From Isoetes taiwanensis (Eukaryota; Streptophyta; Lycopodiopsida; Isoetales; Isoetaceae): a DNA stretch of 64,000 nt. Below the pieces are notes generated by a model. It saw nothing but the letters and a program-made list of their open reading frames with translations. It ran no database searches and had not been told where the DNA came from. Positions 45,830 to 56,115 of the stretch are shown here, piece after piece. The stretch spans positions 31,219,480 through 31,283,479 of the forward strand of contig JAJEKV010000002.1 of NCBI GenBank assembly GCA_021234155.1, in the 5' to 3' direction. A program made the position numbers and the translations under genes. Numbering within the stretch: position 1 is the first letter of the stretch; each line of letters opens with the position of its first letter.

Positions 45830-46773
45830 AACCGCCTATAGGAGTCATTCATGAATATATAAGCAGCTTTACATTAATGTGCAATCCCTTTTTAAGTTAA
45901 TTGAACAAAAGTATATACAAATAGAAGACAATACTTGTATTTCATTCAAGTTGATTATAACAACGGGTTGATTGATACATGGATTGAGACAAAGGTAGGT
46001 ATGATACAATGGGAACTTTTAAAGTTCTCTTGGCACCAATGTAACCACGAAAGAACGAAAACACAACGGAAGAGACCAAGCCTAGGGGTTGGCGAAGGTC
46101 TGAGGATCGTGGAGAGGTACTCTCCGTCACAGCTTCGGACGAGTTTATAGCGTGCCCAGGCTTGGACAATGATTGCTTGGTATTCCCATGTTGGGCTGAT
46201 AATCAGAAGGTTAAAGAGCCTTCGCATCGCATAAAAGAGTTGCCAAAGATGGTCGTTATGCGTCCTCAAAGGCTTAGGTGCTCGGTCATATTCCAATAGT
46301 CCCGTGTGCGACCGCGTCATCTTCGATCCTCGGCTTCGATCTCTAAGGATGTTAACTATCTCCAGCCCTTTGTCGGGGTCATAGAGTTCCCCGGTGGCGG
46401 TGGTTCGGTTTCATAGCCTTCCTCCCACTGGATATTCACCATATCTCGGCCATAGTCCCGGGTGCATGCGGGGATCGTCCCTCCTAACCATGTCGGTGAT
46501 TCTTTCCTCATACTCCCAAATGGTTTCCTCTGCAACATAGTTGGAATGAATAGAGAACATTTTGTAATTCCACTATACCCTAAACTTTAATGCTTTGGAA
46601 GAGGATGTCATAAAAAAAAACAATTTAGTTATACTCATCAAGAAAACTTTGTATTTAATAAGTAGATAAGGTACACATTTTTCAATATGGTTTAAACAAT
46701 TGCCAATCCAAAATCTCATAACTACATGTGTATATATATATATATATAACAAAATTTATATAACACCCGTAGT
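45830..46773 (-). other. Region between extra ORFs and gag
   Basis: Short minus-strand frames (46538-46356, 46320-45955) without recognised domains, AT-rich patches and a (TA)n microsatellite at about 46731-46748. It might contain an intron or a leader for gag. Confidence 0.4.
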
Positions 46774-47723
46774 TCAGGAACTAGGCCCTGCCTCTTTATC
46801 CTTAGCCCTAGGAGGTGGTGGAGGCGGTCGGTGTCGCAGCAGAGCTACCCCAGGGTCCACGGTGGCCGCCGCAACAGATGCAACCTCTGGTGGATAGGCA
46901 ACGGCCAATGGGGCTGCCGTGAGGAGCTTCATGCCCATCCAAGGCGCAATATCCTGGCCCAAGGCCGTAAGGGCAAGATCCCGTCGTACGAGTACATACG
47001 TAAACGTACGGTAGGGAAGCTTCTTGTGGCCGGCGAGTGTAGAAAGTGCACGGAGGCCCCACCATGAAGCTTCAGCCTCTGGCCCTAAGTCCCGGGCTAT
47101 GAAGAGAACTTGCCCGTATTTGAAGGCCGACAAAAAGAAACGGGTGAGGTGGTTACCGAGCACCTTCCCTTGCGAGCTTCGGATCTGACCACTTCCTTAT
47201 CCAAGTCCATGGGGACTTCTTCCTCCTTGAGCTCCTGTTGCTCCTCCTTCTTATGCGCAGGGTTATGATATAAATCTTCACCCTCATCATCTGAGTCGGA
47301 GGGAACCTCAACTATATTGATGTTTGGGACGTGAGGTCCCATAGCCGTGAAGGCATCTGGTGCAGGTTGCGAAGCTGGTTCCTGCATCACGAAGTCGCGA
47401 AGACGTAATAGAGTCTCCGCCGGCTCTAGGGTCTCCTGACGGAACTGCAGCAGCTGGTGCACCTCCGGAGGAAGCTCGGTAGAAGTGAAGTCGATGAAAT
47501 CATCCATACAATACTCCGCAAGCTCATAAAGTACATGGTCTTTGCGCTTGCGTCTAAATCCGGCCACCACGTGATACGTCCAGATAATATCATCCAAGAG
47601 AAGGTATTCCTGCCCCTGGTGATAAATAACTGGAAGGCCGTCTAACCCTGACAAGCCTATAGATTGGTCACGGCGCGGTGGTAGCTCCTCTGCTAGCTCT
47701 TTCCAACGGGCAAAGTCGCCCAT
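46774..47723 (-). pseudogene. Extra chromovirus ORF b, 5' of gag, unknown function
   Basis: Frame 47723-47097 (208 aa) starts MGDFARWKELAEELPP and includes DIIWTYHVVAGFRRKRKDHV, ELAEYCMDDFIDF and an acidic/Glu-rich tail (EEEQQELKEEE-like). An overlapping frame, 47163-46774, continues with AGHKKLPYRTFTYVLVRRDL. Upstream (48170-47750), coding-like text also runs through several frames. No known domain was recognised. It has the same strand as gag and lies inside the LTRs, so it belongs to the element or to something captured or nested within it. Confidence 0.5.
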
Positions 47724-48711
47724 TCCTATATGCTCGTCATCCCCCTCCTCGGAGGATTCCGGCGGCTTTGCCCTTCTCTGCCAAGCAAGGTTTCATCCTC
47801 AGCGTATTGGTCCATGAGGATGGCTAGAGCAAAAAAGTAGCTTCCGATCTCGCTGCCCACGATGTTGGACCACCCGGTGGTGTTTACCCCATCGGAGTTT
47901 CCCCTTCAAGGCGTCATAGGCATGTGTGTCCCCGCCTAGCATCTGCCAACTATCTCCCGCTCAAATACAAGTGGGAGGATCCCCTAGAGGAATACACAGG
48001 AGGAAGCATTTCCTCCATGTAAAGTCAAGGAATCCGGCATAGTCCGGATGCCGCCGATGTTGGCAAGGAGATCTATCGTTGGCATAGCAAAGGTCGCTCG
48101 AAGGTCGAAGGGAACACTCAGGATCCCATTTCTCTCCATCAAGGTACCGGGCGGCAAAGGTCGGCGGCGATAATATGGCTAGAAGAGAGGAGAGAGGAAA
48201 AGAAGCGTTTAAAATAACCCTCAGATCCCCTTTTAAAACCCTCTTAATAAAGCCGGCGTCGGCATTTTATTTTAAATTTAACATGGAGAAAAAAAACATT
48301 AAACTTTTAATTCAAAATAAAAGCTTCTTTATTAATTATCACAAAAAATATGTACAAATGCGGATCCCATAAGTAGGCTAAGGTTGCTCCCCGTATCCTA
48401 CTCTGCGCGGGCTAAATCCTTAGGCATTATGGTGACCCTCTTTGGCGTGGATAGCGCAAAGGTTGGCGTCACCAAAAGTGCTACCAAGTAGGCTTCAGCA
48501 GACCTCTTGGAGCCAAAATTACAAAGGTCCGGAAATGGAGATCGGTCTTAAATTGCCGCGGCGATCTCCCCGCAGCCTCGAAAGGCGACTTTACTACGTC
48601 GGAAGGTCCGTGGACTTCTCGAAATTTCGCGGATCTCCGCGAATGCCACGGTACGGGTCGGAACCGATGAGGCTTCGGCCGGGCCGAGGCCCCGACGATG
48701 TTGGCACCGCC

Positions 48712-49605
48712 TTAGCCCGGCAAGAACCGTGGGGAGTTATCCACTCTCTGCCCTCCTCGGTCGGAGCTGGTCTTCTTCCCAAAAGCCCCGACAGTCTTTA
48801 ACTTATCCTTGTATTGACTGCCGGCCTTATGAGCAACTCCCTTCCTTCGGAGCTTAACGGTCGGATGCGTGGGTTTTGGGGTCGAGCCACTCCCAGATGC
48901 ACCTCCTCCCTGTTGGTCCCGCTGATCTTGTCGGTCCCGCTCCTCTTGCTCCAACCTCTCGCGCTCTTCCTGAGCTCTCCTTAGGTCTTCTTGGATCTGA
49001 GCAAAAAGTTGGGCTGCGGCACGGCGATTAAGTTCAGCGTGGTACCTTTGTGGCCGCAGACCCATATCTATCTGAATAGTGGTCAGATAGTCTATGCTAA
49101 TGTCGGGGATCTCTCCCCAGACAAAGCTGTTGGAACCCTCATGCCATTGGTATGGGGGAACCTCAATGGCTCTGCCATCGATGACGGCAAAGCCGTCTCC
49201 GAGGTACCGGTACTCCCTACCCCGGGCTGCTGTGTCAGACCGCTCAATTTCCCGGTGGTCGTCTTCCCTGGCAAAACCCCTAATCCGGTCGGCCTCAGAT
49301 CCGAACATCTTCCTCCTCCTGTATGGCCTTCTTGTTCGGAGGATAAAATTTGATGAGCATCATCACCATATCGGAGTTGCTCAACAAGGGTATAGGGGAG
49401 TCGGGCGTGGTTCAAATGGGATGAGGAATGGCTCGAAGTGATAGACAGGATATGGAATCCTATCATTGTTCTCAAACCTATTGACCAGCTCATCCAACAA
49501 GATGTCGATGAGGGCTGGGTCAGTAGCCATGTGCTTAGCAATCATGGCGTAGATCTCCACGATGCTCATGGTGGACGGGTCCGGAGCGCTCTTGGTAATA
49601 GCCAT
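48712..49605 (-). pseudogene. Extra chromovirus ORF a, 5' of gag, coiled-coil protein of unknown function
   Basis: Frame 49605-49381 (MAITKSAPDPSTMSIVEIYA) and frame 49308-48712 are joined by a frameshift around 49350. The second part has REYRYLGDGFAVIDGRAIEV, PPYQWHEGSNSF and DYLTTIQIDMGLRPQ. A highly charged helix follows (AQIQEDLRRAQEERERLEQE), probably a coiled coil, then a Gly/Ser linker. No family was recognised. Together with ORF b it fills most of the 4.5 kb between the primer-binding site and gag. Confidence 0.5.
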
Positions 49606-49729
49606 AGGGAATAGTGAGGCTAGCGGCGAGGATGGCGAGGGGGCTTAGGAGGCACAAAGCACAAGGGCGCAGATCAAGGTCCGGTCCGGCATGATGGCGA
49701 GGGCTGCTCAGCGGTTGAGGCGCCAAAGC

Positions 49730-50329
49730 AAAAGCAAATGACGAGAAAATGGTTTGCTAAACGGCCAATTAACTTTTAAAATTTCAAAATTTTTTCCTTA
49801 TTAACTTAAAAATTTTATTATTTAAAAAAAATACGGCGGAAATACGCGCCACATAATGGTCCGGCCGATGGCATTATCTGAGGTTTCGCCTCGGCCGGGT
49901 GTCGTCGAAATGCAAGCGGCGCCGAGTCGACTGGCGGGCCCGTTGACTTGAGTCCCGCCGGGTCGGGCGCCGGCTGACATTTCGAGGCGCTTCTAACTTG
50001 ATTTTCGCAGTTGCGACAAAAAGCAAGCGGCGCCGAATTTCGTTTTGGGCCTGCCCTTGACTATTTTTCGCTGGAGTTGATTTGTTTTAGGGTAATTCGA
50101 GTGCGCCCAATCCAATGGAGCCATCATCTTTGTCATTTGAGTTACCCACTGGCACCTGCTAGGCCTCCAATCTTGGCCCCTCCACTTCAAAGCTACAATT
50201 TCTTAACTTAACCTAACACCAAACCAAACAACAAAGAGAACTAACGACACATTGACTTAGCCTCCTCCTAACTACCGTGCTACGAGTTAGTGTTTGGCCA
50301 GTGCTATGATTTCGAACAACCGAAATCAC
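49730..50329 (-). other. Chromovirus leader next to the primer-binding site
   Basis: AT-rich then GC-rich untranslated sequence between the PBS and ORF a. No coding sequence recognised. Confidence 0.5.
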
Positions 50330-50346
50330 GGGCTCACGATACCACC
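50330..50346 (-). other. Chromovirus primer-binding site
   Basis: On the minus strand, immediately after the 5' LTR: GGTGGTATCGTGAGCCC. The TGGTATC core matches the 3' end of initiator-Met tRNA; the following GTGAGCC is an offset version of AGAGCC. Confidence 0.75.
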
Positions 50347-51951
50347 TGTGGCGCCCTGGAATATATAATGACCCCTGGGGCGATACATGCGGGACTTTCC
50401 CCTCCCATGGCGATCATCTCACCATGAGCAGGGCCCTCCGTCTGGTTCGGGCCATCGATGAAATGAGGCCCGAAGAAGGACACGAAGGGGTCATTCGGCC
50501 CACGCCTTCAATGGGACTCCTACGTCGCGGAAGCATGAATACAAGGGTTAGCACACAGCACGAATATACATAAATAACCACCACGAAGGGTGGCACATCC
50601 ATCCAAAATACCAACGGCATAGAATATGCATCTAATCCTAAGAAAACACCCAAACCCCAGGTTCTACCCCGGCTCAGACTCCCGTGGGGATCGACTGACG
50701 GCTGGGCCTCAAGAGATCAGCAGGCCGGAGTCTTGGCATGGCGTTATCGGGCGTAGAACATTGGCTAGGGTTGTCCACTCCATCCGCCCCTCCCGTGCAC
50801 ACTTTGCGGATGGGTCAATTCATGCTATGGCTTCGCTATAGCCTTCCTCGAGACGCGCACTTCGGGCATCACCCTCGAGCCTACTCCGTGTTCATGGCGC
50901 TGGTCCGATGAGGCAGGCGGGGGGAGGCCCCCTTCCGTAATCCAAGTGGTTCCATGGGTGAGCTAGAGAATACGTGCCCGCATCACGACCCCCATCCGGC
51001 ACCCTACTTACTCACCCTAAATCTACTCAAAGTGCAAGGTGCTCCATACGGATCACACCTTCCCACCTGTGGAGTGTCGCACCCATACCCGGCCCTCGTG
51101 GACCGGCTATCGCCTAGCCCACCTTGTAGGAGTCTCAGAGCCTTGTATGCTCATGCAAGACCCCACCCCTCTTGTCACCACTTGTGTTCCTTGTCCGGTG
51201 CTAAGCGGACCATAGCATCTAGGACCCGGTGGGTTCTTGTGCACGAGCCACATCTAATGGGACTTTACAGGGAGCTATCTAGGAGCATACTACTATACAC
51301 CTTCCTGGAGGCCTCTACCCCCGTAATCCCCGTTTGAGTCGAGATGAAACAAAGAACTAACAATCCATCCTTTCGAGTAAGAACCGAATTGAATATAAAG
51401 AGAACTTGTTTGTACAAACAAGGGTTAGTTTCTATGGACTGAATTACAAAAAGAACAGAGAAAAGACGGACACAACCAAGTGTTAACTAGAATTCACATA
51501 GCCACCTACCTGAATTACGGCCGGACTCATTCCCATGGGGCCTCCATCTCCCAGGCGGTTGAAGATTCAGGTGTAGCTTCACGAGGACGACCGGTATGGC
51601 GGTTCTCTGCAGTGGTTGATGGCGCCAGCTCCCGGCCTTCCTTTGGTCGATCTTGAGAGTCAATCCCGGGGATAGGGGTCAAGTTGGCATCCAAACTTGG
51701 CAATCCCCATGCTACCCAATCGATTGGGGCAGGTGGCGCCTTCCCAATTGGTAATTATCCTAATTTCCTAGGTTATAGGTTATTATTAATAATGTGTTAA
51801 ATTAGCATAGCTAATTTAATCCTTTGTAAGGTAACCCCCTAGGTTGCAATTAAGTTCCCATACCCCCATGGTAGCGTACCTTTAGGGAGTGACGTGCTTG
51901 TATTTGTACGTGTCCCGTATAGTAGACCGTATAAATACGTGGAACGTCACA
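50347..51951 (-). repeat. Chromovirus 5' LTR
   Basis: 1605 bp, colinear with 38831-40434. AT-rich parts are nearly identical. GC-rich parts differ by many small indels and substitutions. The plus-strand left end is TGTGGCGCC (degenerate) and the right end is ACGTCACA. Confidence 0.95.
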
Positions 51952-52100
51952 GAGGAAATGCCGACGAGGAATGCAAGAAAACACAAGGCTTTTATGGGAG
52001 AAAGGTGCAAAGAAAGCTTGTGGTATAGCAGGCTTGTGTCAAAGAAAGCTTGGGTCCAAAAAGAGAGCTGGCGCTAAAACTGGCATCCCTATCCCTAGAA

Positions 52101-54650
52101 TGCTATGGTTCTCTTCTATTCGACACAAAGAGGAACCTCCCTCAAACCCCAATCATAGATTGAGACCACGAGAGACTTAAGGCGCAACTCGATGCCATGA
52201 AAAAATGTAACAATCATGAGACGAGGCAGGATGCCAATGCAAATAGAGGGAAATGGGCCCAAGAAACCCCGGGACAACTGGACTGCATACGACAAAGAAG
52301 GCATGAAAATCGAACACAAAAAACAACTATGGCCACCACCAAAGCACATGAAATCAAAACTCTAGAAACAATGTATCAACAAACTACAGAGAATACCTAA
52401 TGACAAGACGCTATGGAAGTAAGAAAAACAGTAGCTAACCTATATCATTCATGCATGACAGACTCAACCGAACTTTCATGAAGATAATGCAAACCCCATA
52501 ATAATAAATAAGAAAGATCAAAACCATGCACCATGGAATGCATAAAAAGAGAAGACATAAAGACCGGACATAGTTAACAAGCTAAAAAGAGCACCAGGAA
52601 CCAAAAGTGAAGAATCAACGTACCAGCAACAAACTGCAGTGAGTACTATAATAAAAAAATACTACGACGAACAAGGACAGAAACCTAAACATATACCCTA
52701 CATGCATAACCAGTCCAAGCAAACTTTCAAAAGTAGAAACAACATAACCTACAGGAACAAGACGATAGGGACCCCGAGATACAAGAACGGAAAAGTTTCA
52801 TAAGGTGACAAACAATTATGCAATTAAGAACGCTGGTAGGCGATGCCATAAACGAGGATGGGGTCAATGCCAAGATGAGGAATGGATGAAAAAAACTGAG
52901 TGCAACTTGAAATAAAAACAAAGACCATATAAGAAAGCAAGACAACTTACCACATACTCAACTACAACATGCCCGAATGTGCGATGTTGCAACCACGTTT
53001 TGAAATTTAAAATGCATCGTGTGAACATCATGCAGGATGGACGTATACCAAACAACTCTTTCAGTTCGTAAGGGCTCAACATAGAAAAGACATGATGACT
53101 GGACCAATAAGGCAAGAAGAACTACGTCTGGTCGAGAGGTAAACAAAAGAGGAAGTCAAGACAATAGCAAAGCAAAGATATCTCTCAAGGGATAAAATGG
53201 AAAAAGAGGAAAGGAACAAACATTGGGTGAAAAAAGACAAACATGAGATCAAAATGAAATGGATGGAAAAAGGGATCGAGAATAGAGGAACAGAGCAAAA
53301 CGAGACCAAGTAGCCAAAGACACAAAATGCAAATAGCCAAAGGCCCTCAAAGGCCCTCAAAGGCACCAATGAGACACTAAGAACCTATGACAAAGAGCAA
53401 GCATAGGCCCTCATAAGGGCATCCATGAGAACCACTGAGAACATATGACCACATATGGAGTAAAATAAGAAATAGAGCAATAACAACAAATATCAAGGAC
53501 TAAAATTCATGAACGATCTTTGATATGCATAATGTGATCCAAGTGAACTTTCAAATGTAAAACAACATAATCTAGAACAAAATGATAGGGATCCCGAGAC
53601 TCAAGAATAATCTAGGGGACTGGACCAAAGAACCCATTATGGTGAGAGAAAGATGGAGATTGGAATAATGAATCCAAGGGACTTAAAGGGTATTATATGA
53701 CATCCGAAAGAAGCAGAGTTCCGAGAACAACTCGATGAACAACTTTCCGAGAACAACTCAATGAACAACTTGATGATCTTTTGGGACCACCATCAAAGGG
53801 GAACATAAGAACGAGTGAGAGGGCACAATGGAGGCGGCACACATAAGGAGGAGGTTCGAGATGGCAAAACAAGTGAAAACGAAGTGAGCAGATAGGAAAC
53901 AACTAGGGTCAACATAGTAAAATGGCATGATGACGGTGACACTACTAGGGCCAAAAAAAAAAAAAAAAAAAAACTATGATGAGTCAAGAGGTGGACAAAT
54001 GAGGGAGTCAAAGACAATAGAAGAGCAAGGACAGTTCAAGTGATAAAATAAACGAATAAAGAGGAAAAAGACAAAATGCAAGATGAAAAAGAGAGGAATA
54101 GGAAATTATAATAAAATAGATGGAATAAGGGATCGAGAATAGAGGACTGAGCAAATTGGGGTAAAAGAGCTAAAGTCACAAATGCAAATGTCTAAAAGGC
54201 CCTCAAGGGCGTTCACAAGATACTAAGAATCTATGATAAAAAGAGAGTATATAGGCCCCTCATAAGGGCATCCATGAGAACAACTGAGAACATATGAGAA
54301 AGAAGCATGCATTTACCTACCTACGCATACACCTAGAAACAAAGCTCAAGAAACTTAGAGCAAAAAAGAAAACAGATGCAAATGAAATGGATGGAGAAAT
54401 GGGATTAAGATAAGAGGACCAGAGCACAACAAATGAAAAGATATCGAGGAATGAAAAAACCAAACGAATGGGACATCGTGAGATACATGGAGTAAGAACA
54501 AATAGAGCAATTGGTACCACTGATGCAGCAAAGGTTGAATGAGACGAGACATTTATGCAAAAGGGAAGGAAGGAGGAGGAAAAGTCATGAGGTAAGAAAA
54601 ATAGAGCAAGCAGAGGGAGTACCAAATGATGATATTTGTACATAAGGATC
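52101..54650. repeat. Purine-rich region with degenerate ~0.83-0.86-kb tandem repeats
   Basis: The plus strand is strongly A/G-rich. Corresponding blocks recur: CAAACTTTCAAAAGTAGAAA near 52720 versus CGAACTTTCAAATG-like text near 53550; GAGAATAGAGGAACAGAGCA near 53278 versus GAGAATAGAGGACTGAGCA near 54135; and CATAAGGGCATCCATGAGAA near 53413 versus 54260. These give a period of about 0.83-0.86 kb in at least two copies. Minus-strand open frames here (Ser/Phe/Leu-rich) are composition artefacts. An A21 run lies at 53953-53973. Confidence 0.75.
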
Positions 54651-56115
54651 TTTCCCTAGAATGATGCACCAATAGTGAATGGCAAAACGGGGAGCCCCTT
54701 AGGGTCGACGATTTTTCTGGAAACTATTAGGCATCATGAGATGCAGAAATGGTGGATCGCTTGCCATTCCACATCGTCAAGGAGGCCGGGATCAAATTAA
54801 CACCTAAGTTCAAGGGATTTGTGGCTGGATTGAACACTAGAAAGATTTAATGGGACTTTAAAATGTTTTGAACAGTTTGATGCCAATTGGATATGACATA
54901 TGCTCATGTGTTAAAATTTGGGGCCGAGGTATAAGATCAGATTAAATTAGAGGAGGTAGTAAATCCATTCAAATGTGGTGCTTTAGCAGTAAAGATCAAG
55001 ATTTGGCAGCTACATAGCTATTTAATTGCTATAGCAGGTAAAACAAGACGAGGCAAGCCCATGTCCATTCTCAAATGCTAGAATGGCGAGCCCAGATGCA
55101 AGAATGCCTTCCCTGACATCCATGGCGTTTAATGTTCCAATTCCTTTTCCTCACATTAAATACCATTCTTGTATAGCATGGGTGACCTAAATTGGCACTG
55201 ACCACATTTTGAATGTGATAATGAGATACCATATATGATTGTGTCATGGATGCCAAGTAGGTATTCTTGCACATTGGGTAGGCATTCTTGCACTACCATT
55301 CTTCATCTATTGCGGGTCGCTTCTCCTTATGAAATTTCAAGACCTTAATATGGCATTCTAGCATCACAAAGTGACTGGTAAAATTGGGACTCCCTCCTGG
55401 AATGTCATCCCCAAGACCATTCCACATAACATGTTATGACAAGGAAAACAAGGAAGCTTGTGTGTTGTGATGTGGAACAGAAAGGGATCAGGCATTCTTG
55501 CCAGCTCCCAGTCATATAGAATCCAGTTCTACAGGTCAGGAGGCTCGCAAGAATGCCTGGCCACTTTCCGTTACACGATGTCAAGATAAGATTTACCTGA
55601 TTCTACAGGCTTTGGGAGGCGATTTGTCATTCTTGATAAGAATGATCCAAGAATTTGCAAGAGTGCATACCCACTTACTGTTACATAATAGTACATGAAC
55701 TTGATGAGGTTGAGCATGTATATGGATTGTTGTTGGCACATTATAAGCAGAAAAGACAAGCCAAATGACAAGACAATTGCTCCTACATGTCCGACAGGAT
55801 TTGCAGATTCTGTGAATGCAACAAGGCGGTACTACGTGGACCATAGCTTGAGGAAAAAGAGCGTCCTAAATTGCATATGGTTGGTAGTGGCAATTTGACA
55901 AATGGACAACCACAGAAAGCCTAGCAAGGTTAAAGGGCAAAAAAAAGGGGGGCCTAGCAAGGTTCCTCTAACGGCTATTATAACCTCCAAGATGCAGGGA
56001 AGGAATATCCACCGTTCATGGATTCTTCTTTGTGATTGTTGGCTGTACAAAAACATGGCCTACCATATGGCACTTCATCAGAACGCGCTCCTGGCCTGCC
56101 AAACACGCAGCTTCC
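54651..56115. other. Spacer with repeated GGCATTCTTGC motif
   Basis: No gene recognised. The 11-base motif (G)GCATTCTTGC, or its complement GCAAGAATGCC, occurs at about 55098, 55261 (variant), 55281, 55491 and 55546. The last few hundred bases precede the nocturnin-like gene and may hold its promoter; no clear TATA box was identified. Confidence 0.5.

Larger units (their letters stand above)
38831..51951 (-). mobile_element. Chromovirus (Ty3/gypsy) retrotransposon, 13.1 kb, with long extra 5' region
   Basis: Complete structure on the minus strand: 5' LTR 50347-51951, PBS at about 50330-50346, ~4.5 kb of extra sequence with ORFs, gag 45829-44696, broken protease-RT-RNase H-integrase-chromodomain (44690-41100), polypurine tract 40435-40447 and 3' LTR 38831-40434. 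A perfect 5-bp target duplication, GAGGA, borders it (38826-38830 and 51952-51956). Arm A of the foldback shows the corresponding empty site (CTCAAAGGAAACGCCG). RT then integrase then chromodomain order makes it a chromovirus. Chromoviruses are usually much shorter upstream of gag. Confidence 0.95.
36695..52100 (-). repeat. Arm B of the foldback, split by a LINE and a chromovirus
   Basis: The inverted partner of arm A. Segments are 36695-36729 (inner stem), 36806-37004, 38256-38830 and 51952-52100, ending CCCTATCCCTAGAA. It carries two subrepeats of about 230 bp (from 38256 and about 38485), mirroring arm A. About 75 bp at 36730-36805 has no counterpart in arm A. No direct target duplication was found outside the two outer ends. 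Confidence 0.88.

Noticed and set aside
54317-54643. Minus-strand ORFs of about 65-108 residues rich in Ser, Phe and Leu (also 53076-53369, 53793-54017)
   Set aside because: They are a by-product of the purine-rich plus strand; no domain and no consistent frame between repeat copies.
56032-56115. Upstream in-frame ATG as start of the nocturnin-like protein
   Set aside because: Possible, but the added 28 residues show no targeting signal or homology; the ATG at 56116 has a better context. Not excluded.
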